Origin: JBDRMV01 sp043825615
Lineage (GTDB): Bacteria > CG03
Direction: 5' to 3'
DNA length: 64,000 nucleotides
Assembly: GCA_043825615.1 (NCBI GenBank)
Contig: JBDRRS010000013.1
Span: 124,001-188,000, forward strand
Translations under genes and position numbers: made by a program
In this document: positions 40,509 through 48,789 of the stretch, one piece after another
How the letters are laid out: the number at the start of each line of letters is the position of its first letter
Numbering within the stretch: the stretch's first letter is position 1
The notes under the pieces: generated by a model
What the model saw: only the letters and a program-made list of their open reading frames with translations
Database searches by the model: none
What the model was told of the DNA's origin: nothing

Positions 40509-41284
40509 TTTATTTTCAAAGGTTTGTAAAAGGGCGCTAAAACATCCGGGAATTCCGGTTCCGTACAGCCGATACACGGATGACCGTTCTGAACACACCA
40601 GTTTATGTGGTTATTCCACGACCTTACAGGGCAGTCAGCGTTCGTATAGGGACCTTTACAGCCGAGTTCAAAAAGACATCCTTCCTCGGTAAAGTTCTTT
40701 GCAAATTTTCCTTTATCGAAATACGGCCGCCGTTCGCAGTTTTCATGCACCAGCCTCTCGTAAAAAAGTTTCGGACGGTTCAATTCATCCAGTTCGGGTA
40801 TTCCCTTGAAGAGAATATGAAAAACGGTTCCGGCAAACCAGTCGGGATGCGGCGGACAGCCGGAGATATTGATTAACGGCTTATCAATTTTGTTCTCTTT
40901 CAGGCAATCCCCCGCCGAAAACGCTCCCGAAGGGTTCGGCGCCGCCTTCGGTATGTTCCCGAACGCGGCGCAGGAGCCGAGAGCGATAACAGCCATGGAA
41001 TCCGGAACCAGACGGCAGAATTTCTCACTGATTTCTCCTTTCGGCAGGGCGCCTTCAAGGATAAGCACGTATCCGGGTTTTTTAGGAGCGTCTTCGAGAA
41101 CTTTTGCGGCCAGTTCGCCGCCCGCTGCCATTACAGTCGGCTGGAATAAAAGGTTTATTGATTTTCCAGGGGCAAGGTCTGCCAGCAGAATCTCTTTAAT
41201 GTCCGGACTGACTGAATTGAGAACAGAAACCGAACATCCGCTGCATCCCGCTCCCTGATACCAGATTACGTTAACCGCAGCCAT
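40505..41284 (-). CDS. [NiFe] hydrogenase small subunit without Tat signal
   Basis: A 259-residue subunit that begins MAAVNVIWYQGAGCSGCSVS, so the proximal-cluster cysteines come right at the N-terminus and no twin-arginine signal precedes them. The frame upstream closes about 60-100 bases back without an RR motif. Further cluster ligands: ALGSCAAFGNIP, ISGCPPHPDW, the medial/distal region with HENCERRPYFDKG, EEGCLFELGCKGPYTNADCP and NGHPCIGCTEPEF. No membrane tail. I infer a cytoplasmic enzyme, unlike most group 1 uptake hydrogenases. No cytochrome b or FeS partner is adjacent. Confidence 0.9.
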   Translation of the reverse strand: MAAVNVIWYQGAGCSGCSVSVLNSVSPDIKEILLADLAPGKSINLLFQPTVMAAGGELAAKVLEDAPKKPGYVLILEGALPKGEISEKFCRLVPDSMAVIALGSCAAFGNIPKAAPNPSGAFSAGDCLKENKIDKPLINISGCPPHPDWFAGTVFHILFKGIPELDELNRPKLFYERLVHENCERRPYFDKGKFAKNFTEEGCLFELGCKGPYTNADCPVRSWNNHINWCVQNGHPCIGCTEPEFPDVLAPFYKPLKIK

Positions 41285-41292
41285 ATGCTCAA

Positions 41293-41321
41293 AGTGTACC
41301 ACAAAACCAAAGTATTGGCAA
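41293..41321 (-). promoter_or_regulatory. Promoter of the second hydrogenase operon
   Basis: Minus strand TTGCCA (41321-41316), 17-base spacer, TACACT (41298-41293); eight bases separate the -10 box from the ATG at 41284, so the leader is nearly absent. Confidence 0.65.
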
Positions 41322-41363
41322 CACTTCTTTTCGGATAGTTTTTTTCGTAAGGCAATTCGATGT

Positions 41364-41392
41364 TTGATTTTTCCGGGTTAAATTTATATAAT
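41364..41392 (+). promoter_or_regulatory. Promoter of the protease-fumarate reductase operon
   Basis: TTGATT (41364-41369), 17-base spacer, TATAAT (41387-41392). It is divergent from the second hydrogenase promoter; the start of transcription should be near 41399, about 30 bases before the GTG at 41429. Confidence 0.75.
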
Positions 41393-41428
41393 TCTTTTGG
41401 TGAAAAATAGCGAATTCAGGATTATTTT

Positions 41429-41926
41429 GTGACAACCACTGATGAAAAAAAACGGGAGAATCCACGGTTGCATAAAAATATTATTGTTCTCGGTCTGGGA
41501 AATATTCTATTAAAGGATGAGGGCATCGGTGTTCACATCGCGCAGGAAATGGTAAAAAAAAGTTTGCCTGAAAATGTTAAGGTCATAGATGCGGGAACAG
41601 CGAGCCTGTATGCTTTTTCAAAATTGAAAAATATAAATAAACTCATTATTGTTGACGCTGTAAGAGGCGGGAAAAAACCGGGCACTGTTTACCGTATGGA
41701 TTCACGGGATTTACCTGCTCCCGCATGCCCTGACTCCGCATATTTATCTTTACACCATATCAATGTCTCGAATGTCCTGCGCATAACTGAAAAGATGGGG
41801 AATGTTCCTGAAGAAACAGTGATTATCGGCGTTGAACCCAAAGAAATAGACTGGGGTATGGAACTGACTCCGGATATAAAACAGAAGGTGCCGGATATTG
41901 TAAATACTGTGCTGGAGGAATTATGA
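41429..41926 (+). CDS. [NiFe]-hydrogenase maturation protease, second copy
   Basis: A 165-residue HyaD/HycI-type protease with IIVLGLGNILLKDEGIGVHI, KVIDAGTASLYAFSKL, KLIIVDAVRGGKKPG and SLHHINVSNVL (metal His). It starts with GTG at 41429 behind AGGA. Since the window has two hydrogenases and two proteases, this one may serve MvhA (31.7 kb), but it is the first gene of an operon with fumarate-reductase-like genes. It overlaps the next gene by four bases. Confidence 0.9.
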   Translation: MTTTDEKKRENPRLHKNIIVLGLGNILLKDEGIGVHIAQEMVKKSLPENVKVIDAGTASLYAFSKLKNINKLIIVDAVRGGKKPGTVYRMDSRDLPAPACPDSAYLSLHHINVSNVLRITEKMGNVPEETVIIGVEPKEIDWGMELTPDIKQKVPDIVNTVLEEL

Positions 41927-42681
41927 AAGAAAAAGATATTATGGAAAAAATAAAAGCGGCAAACGAATCCGTTACAACGGGGGTGGACGAGAAAAACATC
42001 AAACACTGGGTCAATATATACGTGATGGGAAAAGAGCACAAAGTCCCTGCCGACCTGACAATTATGCAGGCAATGGAATATGCGGGGTACAGGTTTATCA
42101 GAGCCTGCGGCTGCAGAGCGGGTTTCTGCGGAGCGTGCCTGACGGTATACAGAATTAAGGGAGATTATAAATTAAAAACCGACCTGGCCTGCCAGACAAG
42201 AGTTGAAGACGGGATGTTTCTTGTGCAGATACCTTTTTCTCCCGCCGAAAAAGCAGTTTATGATATAGACAAAGAAAAATATGACGCCGGTATTTTTTTA
42301 AAGTATTACCCTGAAATTGCAAGGTGCCTCTCCTGTAACACCTGCAGCAAGGCCTGCCCGCAGGACATTGAGGTTATGGATTTTATTCAGGCGGCGATAA
42401 GAGGCGATTTTGAAAAAGTCGCGGAACTCTCGTTTGACTGCATTCAGTGCGGAATGTGCGCAATAAGATGCCCCGCTGAAATAGTTCAATACCACATAGC
42501 CCAGTTAGGGAGAAGAATGTACGGAAAGAACGGTCTTGAAAAAGAGAAAAACCTTGAAAAGAGAGTAAAAGAAATACAGGACGGAAAATTCAAAAAAGAA
42601 TTTGAAAGGATTTCAGGTCTGCCTCTCGAAGAACTTAAACCTGTTTATACCGAGCAGCAGAAAACAAGGGAAATTTATTGA
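41923..42681 (+). CDS. Fumarate reductase/succinate dehydrogenase-type iron-sulfur subunit
   Basis: A 252-residue subunit. An N-terminal plant-type [2Fe-2S] domain has CGCRAGFCGACLTVYR (about 61-76) and DLACQTRV. It is followed by two [4Fe-4S]-type motifs: CLSCNTCSKACPQDIEV and CIQCGMCAIRCPAEI. This differs from the usual mix of [2Fe-2S], [4Fe-4S] and [3Fe-4S] in SdhB/FrdB, being closer to a ferredoxin pair like that of thiol:fumarate reductase. No membrane anchor gene follows, so the complex is presumably soluble. It overlaps the protease gene and precedes the flavoprotein by ten bases. Confidence 0.85.
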   Translation: MKEKDIMEKIKAANESVTTGVDEKNIKHWVNIYVMGKEHKVPADLTIMQAMEYAGYRFIRACGCRAGFCGACLTVYRIKGDYKLKTDLACQTRVEDGMFLVQIPFSPAEKAVYDIDKEKYDAGIFLKYYPEIARCLSCNTCSKACPQDIEVMDFIQAAIRGDFEKVAELSFDCIQCGMCAIRCPAEIVQYHIAQLGRRMYGKNGLEKEKNLEKRVKEIQDGKFKKEFERISGLPLEELKPVYTEQQKTREIY

Positions 42682-42691
42682 GGAGATAACT

Positions 42692-44353
42692 ATGTCCGAA
42701 CTTAAATTTATCAGAGGGTATCCTGAGTATATGCGCGAACTGATAGAAAAAGTAGGTAAAACCCGTCAGAAACGCACCGGCAACCTGCCTCCCCAAATGA
42801 CACCGGACGAACGAAAAGAAGTTCTGAATTTATGCCATCCTGATTTTACGCCGGGAGGAAAGAGAGCCGTTAAAATCGGGCAGAATACGGGAGACATTGC
42901 GCCGAACGAAGTTGCGGACCTGCTGGAAGCATACCCTCTGATACAACCTGATAAAATCGATTTGAGCAGGGTTGATTATGAACCGGATATTCTCATAATC
43001 GGAGGAGGCCTTGCGGGGACGAGCGCCGCCCTGCTTGCCTGCGAATCGGGTATTCCCGCTTCTAAAATTCTGCTCGTCAATAAATTAAGACACGGGGACG
43101 CCAACTCCATAATGGCCGAAGGAGGAACACAGGCGGCAGACAGACCCGAAGATTCTCCGGTTATTCATTATATTGACGCAATGGGAGGCGGGCATTTTAC
43201 AAACAAACCCGATGTATTAAAATCTCTGGTTGAGGATGCTCCCGGCGCGCTTAAATGGCTTTGCGACCTCGGAGCGATATTTGACAGGGACGCCAACGGT
43301 AATTTTACCGAACTGACCGGCGGCGGAACCTCCCGGAAGAGAATGCACGCATGCAGGGACTATACGGGCATGGAGGAATTAAGGGTTTTAAGAGATGAAT
43401 TCAGAAACAGGCGCATACCCGCTTTGGAGTTCTATCCCGTTGTCGAACTCCTCACCGATAAAACCGGGAAAGTTACGGGAGCGGTGCTGTGGGGTATGGA
43501 AACGGGTGATTATAAAATTGTAAAAGCGAAAGCAACAATACTTGCAACGGGCGGTTTCGGACGGCTCCACATAAGAGGTTTCCCCACCACCAACCACTAC
43601 GGCGCCACCGCCGACGGGCTTGTTCTGGCATACCGCGCGGGCGCGAAGCTGCGGGACACGGACACCGTGCAGTATCATCCGACGGGGGCGGCTTATCCGC
43701 AGCAGATAATCGGTCTTCTCTTAACGGAGAAATTAAGGACGAGCGGCGCCCAGCCGGTGAATAAAGACGGCGAGGCATTTGTGTTCCCCCTCGAGCCGCG
43801 GGATGTGGAAGCCGCCGCCATAATAAAGGAATGCTACATCAATAACAACGGGGTTACGACCCCTTCCGGAATGGAGGGTGTATGGCTGGACACGCCCCTT
43901 ATTGATGTTATCAAGGGCAAGGGGACAACAGAACGTTCTTTCCCGGGAATGATAAGGATGTTCAAACGCTTTGACATTGACATAACAAAAGACCCTGTGC
44001 TTATTTTTCCGACTCTTCATTACCAGAACGGCGGCGTTGAGACAGACCCCGACGGGAGAACAAATATAGAAGGATTGCTGGTCGCCGGCGAGATTTCAGG
44101 CGGAGTGCACGGTAAAAACAGGCTGATGGGGAACTCCACTCTTGACTGCCTGGTCTTTGGAAGAAGGGCGGGAATCGCAGCGGCAGAGTACGTTAAGTCC
44201 TATAAGGGGGAAGCGGAAATTTCCCTGCAGCATGTAAAAAAATACGTAAGCGTGCTGGATGGCGCGGGAGTAAAAAAAGTTATGAAATCTCCGGTGCTCC
44301 TTCCCGATTACAGGGGCAAGGCCGTTCTTGCCCGTATGATTGACGTATTTTAG
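42692..44353 (+). CDS. Fumarate reductase/succinate dehydrogenase-type flavoprotein
   Basis: A 553-residue FAD subunit. A ~100-residue N-terminal extension precedes the FAD-binding GGGLAGTSAALLACESGIP (about 110-128). The family's catalytic blocks are present: QYHPTGAAYPQQI, TEKLRTSGAQPVNKDGEAF, HYQNGGVETDPDGRTNIEG and GKNRLMGNSTLDCLVFGRRA. The start is ATG at 42692 behind GAGGAG. Fumarate/succinate is the likely substrate and would connect fumarase with the CoA-transferase and mutase. Because it lies in the pyrimidine-degradation operon, another enoate reduction cannot be excluded. Confidence 0.85.
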   Translation: MSELKFIRGYPEYMRELIEKVGKTRQKRTGNLPPQMTPDERKEVLNLCHPDFTPGGKRAVKIGQNTGDIAPNEVADLLEAYPLIQPDKIDLSRVDYEPDILIIGGGLAGTSAALLACESGIPASKILLVNKLRHGDANSIMAEGGTQAADRPEDSPVIHYIDAMGGGHFTNKPDVLKSLVEDAPGALKWLCDLGAIFDRDANGNFTELTGGGTSRKRMHACRDYTGMEELRVLRDEFRNRRIPALEFYPVVELLTDKTGKVTGAVLWGMETGDYKIVKAKATILATGGFGRLHIRGFPTTNHYGATADGLVLAYRAGAKLRDTDTVQYHPTGAAYPQQIIGLLLTEKLRTSGAQPVNKDGEAFVFPLEPRDVEAAAIIKECYINNNGVTTPSGMEGVWLDTPLIDVIKGKGTTERSFPGMIRMFKRFDIDITKDPVLIFPTLHYQNGGVETDPDGRTNIEGLLVAGEISGGVHGKNRLMGNSTLDCLVFGRRAGIAAAEYVKSYKGEAEISLQHVKKYVSVLDGAGVKKVMKSPVLLPDYRGKAVLARMIDVF

Positions 44354-44365
44354 AGGAGGAAATAT

Positions 44366-46216
44366 ATGCCGGAGGGTTATCACGGGAAACTGTTAGAAGT
44401 TGATTTGGGAACGGAAAAAATTTCCGAAAGAGAGATTGCTCCCGGCGATGTCAAAAAATATCTCCTGGGTTCGGGGCTTGCCGTAAAAATACTTTTGGAA
44501 CAATCTGATTTAAACTGTGAACCCTTGTCTCCCGAGAATCCTCTGGTTATGATGACAGGTCTTCTCACGGGCACAAGTATTCCCTGCGGGTGCAAAATGA
44601 GCGTCTGCGCGAAATCCCCCCTGACCGGAATATGGAATGAGGCGACTGTCGGCGGGCACTTTCCCGCCGAATTTAAGTTTACGGGATACGACGGTATAAT
44701 CATTAAAGGCAAAGCAAAACAGCCGGTATATTTATGGCTCCGGGAAGGGCATTGCGAAATCCGGAACGCGCAAAATTTATGGGGGAAAGATGCGTATGAA
44801 ATAAGCGACTTATTGAAAAAGGAAACCGATGAAAAAGCAAAAGTCGCTGCAATAGGCGAAGCCGGGGAGAATCTGGTTCCCATTGCCGGAATAACCTTTG
44901 ACGGAGCAATTGCCAGAATGAGCGCCCGCGGGGGGATAGGGGCGGTAATGGGTTCCAAAAACTTGAAAGCAATTGTTTGCAGGGGAAAAAGAAGGCCTGA
45001 AATTGCCGACAGGAAAGGTCTCACCATACTGCTCCGGAAAGACATCCCCGGAATTAGAAATAATGCTAAGGGCTTGAGCGAATTCGGCACTGCCGGCGGC
45101 ACTGCGGCGGTGGAGGTATTCGGCGATTTACCCATCAAGAACTGGGCTCTGGGAGATTACAGTAAAGACGTAATGAAAATATCCGGCCAGAAAATAAAAG
45201 AAACCATCTGGAAGAAACATTATAATTGTCATGCCTGCCCGATAGGATGCGCGAAAATTATTGAGGACTTAAATAATCCTTACGGCCCCGTACCGCTGAG
45301 CCACGGACCCGAATATGAAACGGTGGGGATGCTCGGTTCAAACTGCATGAACAATGATTTAGCGCTTCTGACCAAGTGCAATGAACTCTGCAACCGGTAT
45401 GGTCTGGATACAATATCCACAGGTGCCGTTATCGGGTTTGCAATGGAGTGTTTTGAAAAAGGCGTCATAACAAAAACCGAAACAGACGGGCTTGAAATAA
45501 AATGGGGGGACGGGAAGGCGATGATTTCCCTTATTCACCAGATTGGAAAAAGAGAGGGGTTCGGAGGGAAATACCTTGCTGACGGAGTAAAAAGAGCGGC
45601 GGAAAAGATTGGCAAGGGCTCCGAGGATTTTGCCGTTCATACAAAAGGTCTGGAATATCCCGCGCACGACCCGCGGGGGCATTTTTCCATGGCGCCGAGT
45701 TATGCGACTGCCGCGAGGGGCGGCTGCCATCTTGAGGGCCTTACGTATTTTTTTGACAGAGGTATCCCCTGCGGGGATTTAGGTTATACCGAACCGTGGG
45801 ACCAGTTTAATCCTGACGGCAAAGCAAAGATATGTTTCGATTACCAGAATTTTTTAAGTGTTTTCAATCCCCTCGGTCTTTGCAAGTTTCTTTTCTGCGC
45901 CAGGGTCGGTCCGAAAATGATTACCCTGTGGATAAATAAGGTCTGCGGCTGGAATATATCCATGGAAGAGCTGATGGAAACGGGTGAAAGAATATTCAAT
46001 CTGAAGAGGATGTATAATGTTAAACTGGGAATTTCACGCAAGGATGATAAACTGCCGAAGCGTCTTTTAGAGGCAAAACCCGACGGGAAAGCAAAAGGTA
46101 AAGTTCCCCCTGTGGATAAATTACTGGAGGAAGTTTATAAACTGCGCGGCTGGGACGAGAACGGGATTCCCCGAAAAGAAAAACTGGAAAAAATCGGAAT
46201 AAAAGTATGCTCGTGA
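44366..46216 (+). CDS. aor: Aldehyde:ferredoxin oxidoreductase (tungsten-type)
   Basis: A 616-residue member of the AOR family, which oxidises aldehydes to acids with a tungsten (or molybdenum) bis-pterin and reduces ferredoxin. The N-terminal domain starts GYHGKLLEVDLGTEKISERE and has MTGLLTGTSIPCGCKMSVCA, GGHFPAEFKFTGYDGIIIKG and RMSARGGIGAVMGSKNLKAI. The [4Fe-4S] ligands are CHACPIGCAKI (about 291-301), with a fourth cysteine near the C-terminus (LGLCKFLFCARVG). SD GAGGAGG precedes the ATG. Its position beside beta-alanine-producing enzymes suggests malonate semialdehyde or another aldehyde as substrate; this is inference. Confidence 0.93.
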   Translation: MPEGYHGKLLEVDLGTEKISEREIAPGDVKKYLLGSGLAVKILLEQSDLNCEPLSPENPLVMMTGLLTGTSIPCGCKMSVCAKSPLTGIWNEATVGGHFPAEFKFTGYDGIIIKGKAKQPVYLWLREGHCEIRNAQNLWGKDAYEISDLLKKETDEKAKVAAIGEAGENLVPIAGITFDGAIARMSARGGIGAVMGSKNLKAIVCRGKRRPEIADRKGLTILLRKDIPGIRNNAKGLSEFGTAGGTAAVEVFGDLPIKNWALGDYSKDVMKISGQKIKETIWKKHYNCHACPIGCAKIIEDLNNPYGPVPLSHGPEYETVGMLGSNCMNNDLALLTKCNELCNRYGLDTISTGAVIGFAMECFEKGVITKTETDGLEIKWGDGKAMISLIHQIGKREGFGGKYLADGVKRAAEKIGKGSEDFAVHTKGLEYPAHDPRGHFSMAPSYATAARGGCHLEGLTYFFDRGIPCGDLGYTEPWDQFNPDGKAKICFDYQNFLSVFNPLGLCKFLFCARVGPKMITLWINKVCGWNISMEELMETGERIFNLKRMYNVKLGISRKDDKLPKRLLEAKPDGKAKGKVPPVDKLLEEVYKLRGWDENGIPRKEKLEKIGIKVCS

Positions 46217-46355
46217 AAAGCAACCATTCTTTACCATCAGGGGGGGTGACAAGGGACGAGTGCGCTGGTAAGCGAGCGAGGAGCACAATCAGGGGGGTGT
46301 TCCCCCCTCCCGTGCTGAGCAACCGGAAATTATAGGCGAGAGCGCAAGTATAGAA
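46217..46355 (+). repeat. Intergenic repeat, family B, copy 2, with G6/C6 hairpin
   Basis: Non-coding block between aor and the beta-ureidopropionase gene. GAGCGAGGAG (46274-46283) is shared with 27179-27188. GGGGGG-TGTT-CCCCCC (46292-46307) forms a short strong hairpin. Confidence 0.45.
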
Positions 46356-46366
46356 GGAGGTTTCAG

Positions 46367-47275
46367 ATGGCAAGAATTGTAAAAGGCGGACTTATTCAGG
46401 TGACGAACGTAATTGCTCCGACAAAAGACACTTCAAAAATGTCCAAAAATGAAATGAAGAAAGAGATTGAAAAAATCAAAGAAGCAATGATGACGAAGCA
46501 TGAAAAGCTGACGGCAGAGGCGGCGAAAAAAGGCGTGCAGGTTATGTGTTATCAGGAAATCTTCAATGCCCCGTATTTCCCTGCCGAACATCACATGCGG
46601 TGGTATGATTTAGCCGAACCGATACCGGGTCCGACAACAGAAGAAGTAGCCAAATGGGCGAAAAAACATTCCATGGCAATTGTGGTTCCGATTTATGAAT
46701 ATGCAACGGCCGGCGTGTATTATAATTCGGCAGCCGTGATTGACGCGGACGGGAAACTCCTCGGCGCCACAAGAAAGATGCACATACCTTATGTCCATCC
46801 CGGTTTCTATGAGAAATATTATTTCAAGCCCGGCAATACCTGTTACCCTGTTTTTCAGACGGCGTATGCCAAAGTCGCTCCTTATATCTGCTATGACCGG
46901 CATTTCCCCGACGGGGCAAGAATTCTGGGCCTGCACGGAGCCGAGATTATGTTCAATCCGTCCGCCACCACCGCCGGTGTGTCAAAATATCTCTGGGAAC
47001 TGGAACAGCCCGCCCATGCGGTAGCGAACGGATATTTTGTGGGAGCAATCAACCGCGTTGGGACGGAAGAGCCCTGGAACACAGGCAGGTTCTACGGTTC
47101 GTCATATTTCTGCAGTCCTAAAGGAAAAATTATTGCCCAGGCATCGGAAGACAAGGATGAAGTGGTGGTTGCCGATTTAGACCTGGATGAGATTTACGAG
47201 ATACGCAACGCCTGGGCTTTTTACCGCGACCGCCGACCCGAAACATACGGGGATTTAACAAAACTTCTGCCGTAG
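46367..47275 (+). CDS. Beta-ureidopropionase (N-carbamoyl-beta-alanine amidohydrolase), nitrilase superfamily
   Basis: A 302-residue C-N hydrolase that would cleave N-carbamoyl-beta-alanine to beta-alanine, CO2 and NH3. The catalytic triad of the superfamily is visible: Glu64 in CYQEIF, Lys137 in TRKMHIPY and Cys175 in ICYDRHFPD. The last third (NPSATTAGVSKYLWELEQPA, then GAINRVGTE) fits the N-carbamoyl amidohydrolase branch. AAGGAGG precedes the ATG. The dihydropyrimidinase and PreAT neighbours make the pathway assignment strong. Confidence 0.9.
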   Translation: MARIVKGGLIQVTNVIAPTKDTSKMSKNEMKKEIEKIKEAMMTKHEKLTAEAAKKGVQVMCYQEIFNAPYFPAEHHMRWYDLAEPIPGPTTEEVAKWAKKHSMAIVVPIYEYATAGVYYNSAAVIDADGKLLGATRKMHIPYVHPGFYEKYYFKPGNTCYPVFQTAYAKVAPYICYDRHFPDGARILGLHGAEIMFNPSATTAGVSKYLWELEQPAHAVANGYFVGAINRVGTEEPWNTGRFYGSSYFCSPKGKIIAQASEDKDEVVVADLDLDEIYEIRNAWAFYRDRRPETYGDLTKLLP

Positions 47276-47336
47276 GAAAACAATATGAAACTTTCATCCG
47301 CCGTGGGCGGACAAAGTTGTAGATTGAGGAGATGAT

Positions 47337-48761
47337 ATGGGTAACGAAGAAAAAAGAAAAGTGATTTACGGTCTGGACGACAAACCGAAACCTTTTATCA
47401 AGGCATTCGGGCTGGGAATCCAGCACGTCCTGACAATGTTCGGCGCAACAGTAAGCGTGCCCCTGCTTTTAGGGCCGATGATGGGAATGACCAAACCTGA
47501 GATTGGACTTCTGGTTACATCCGTAATGCTCTGCAGCGGTATTGCCACGCTGTTTCAAATATACATCGGCTCGCGTCTCCCGATTGTGCAGGGCGTGTCG
47601 TGGTCATTCCTCGGGCCGTTTCTCGGAATTATTGCAGTGGTCGGCGGTATGGCGGCAAAGCAGCAGGTTCCTTCAGGGCCTCTTATTATGCAGTACATTG
47701 CGGGAGCAATACTTTTGGGGGCTATTGTTGAAATGATTGTCGGCTGGTCGGGTTTAATAGGTAGATTGGAAAAGATACTGACTCCCGTTGTTATCGGCCC
47801 CGTAATCATGCTCATCGGTCTTGCTCTTTTTAAATACGGAGCGCCGAAAGCAGGAACTTACTGGCCCGTGTCTATTCTGGTAATCGTCTGTATTTTTCTG
47901 TTCTCGCAGGTTCTGTCCAGAAAATATAATCTGTTTAAGATTTTCCCTATTTTAGCCGCTATTATTGCGGGCTATCTTGTCTGCGCCGTTCTCAGCGCAA
48001 CGGGCACGTTTTCTGCCGGGCACCCCTGCCACATTGACCTTACTCCGGTCAGAGAAGCTGCATGGCTGAGAATTTGGCCGATCTTCGGAAAAGGAGGAAT
48101 TGTTTTTCCGTGGGGCCTGCCGAAATTCAGTTTCGCATTTTTTCTGTGCGTTTTAGCGGGTTATCTCGCTTCAATGATTGAGTCATTCGGCGATTACCAT
48201 GCCTGCGCATATATGTCGGGATACGGAGATTATCCGACGCCAAAGATGATTTCCAGAGGAATCGGCTCGGAAGGCCTCGGCTGTTTCTGCACGAGTATTT
48301 TAGGAGGTTTCGCTTCCACAAGTTATTCGGAAAACATCGGTCTGATTGGAATAACCAAAGTCGGTTCAAGATACGTGGTTATGCTCGGGGCGCTGTTTCT
48401 CATATTTTTGGGCATTTTCGCCAAGTTCGGAGCGCTGGTTGCCACAATTCCAGTGCCCATTATCGGAGCTCTGTACTGCGCTCTTTTCGGACTCATCTCG
48501 GCGGTGGGAATCCGCCAGTTGTCAAAGGCGGATTTAAATTCCGACAGGAACCTGATGATTGCGGGCTTTTCTCTTTTTATGGGCTTAAGTTTACCCGCTT
48601 ATTTTGACGGGAAAAAAGTGGTTATCGAATCCGCTGCGTGGCTCGCGGATATTATCAATATCGTGGGCTCAACGGGAATGGCGGTCGCCGCTGTTCTGGG
48701 TCTGATTTTAGATAACATAATACCGGGGACTCCGGAAGAAAGAGGAATGCAAAAGAGTTGA
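47337..48761 (+). CDS. NCS2-family nucleobase permease (uracil/xanthine type)
   Basis: A 474-residue inner-membrane symporter with about 12-14 hydrophobic segments. It starts with LGIQHVLTMFGATVSVPLLL, the NCS2 entry helix, and contains VQGVSWSFLGPFLGIIAVVG. The central SFGDYHACAYMSGYGDYPTP, and GGFASTSYSENIGLIGITKV, are the family signature region. The neighbours point to uracil or thymine as cargo. A hairpin TCCGCC-GTG-GGCGGA lies in its 61-base upstream gap (about 47299-47313). Its stop codon falls in a 7-base tandem repeat. Confidence 0.9.
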   Translation: MGNEEKRKVIYGLDDKPKPFIKAFGLGIQHVLTMFGATVSVPLLLGPMMGMTKPEIGLLVTSVMLCSGIATLFQIYIGSRLPIVQGVSWSFLGPFLGIIAVVGGMAAKQQVPSGPLIMQYIAGAILLGAIVEMIVGWSGLIGRLEKILTPVVIGPVIMLIGLALFKYGAPKAGTYWPVSILVIVCIFLFSQVLSRKYNLFKIFPILAAIIAGYLVCAVLSATGTFSAGHPCHIDLTPVREAAWLRIWPIFGKGGIVFPWGLPKFSFAFFLCVLAGYLASMIESFGDYHACAYMSGYGDYPTPKMISRGIGSEGLGCFCTSILGGFASTSYSENIGLIGITKVGSRYVVMLGALFLIFLGIFAKFGALVATIPVPIIGALYCALFGLISAVGIRQLSKADLNSDRNLMIAGFSLFMGLSLPAYFDGKKVVIESAAWLADIINIVGSTGMAVAAVLGLILDNIIPGTPEERGMQKS

Positions 48762-48776
48762 AAGTTGTGAGTTGGG
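48756..48776 (+). repeat. Heptamer tandem repeat, AGTTG type
   Basis: Three units of seven bases, each starting AGTTG (48756, 48763, 48770), overlap the permease stop codon and lead into the Shine-Dalgarno of the next gene. Confidence 0.75.
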
Positions 48777-48789
48777 AGTAGGAGGAAAA

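Noticed and set aside
40509..40598. Longer N-terminus for the second hydrogenase large subunit
   Set aside because: It overlaps the end of the small subunit and precedes the conserved start MKKIKIDPVTRIEGH.
41285..41400. Hidden Tat signal upstream of the hydrogenase small subunit
   Set aside because: The frame closes within about 100 bases upstream and has no RR-containing leader; the region is occupied by two divergent promoters.
44380..45138. 252-residue antisense ORF in aor
   Set aside because: Lies wholly within conserved coding sequence on the other strand and resembles no protein family.
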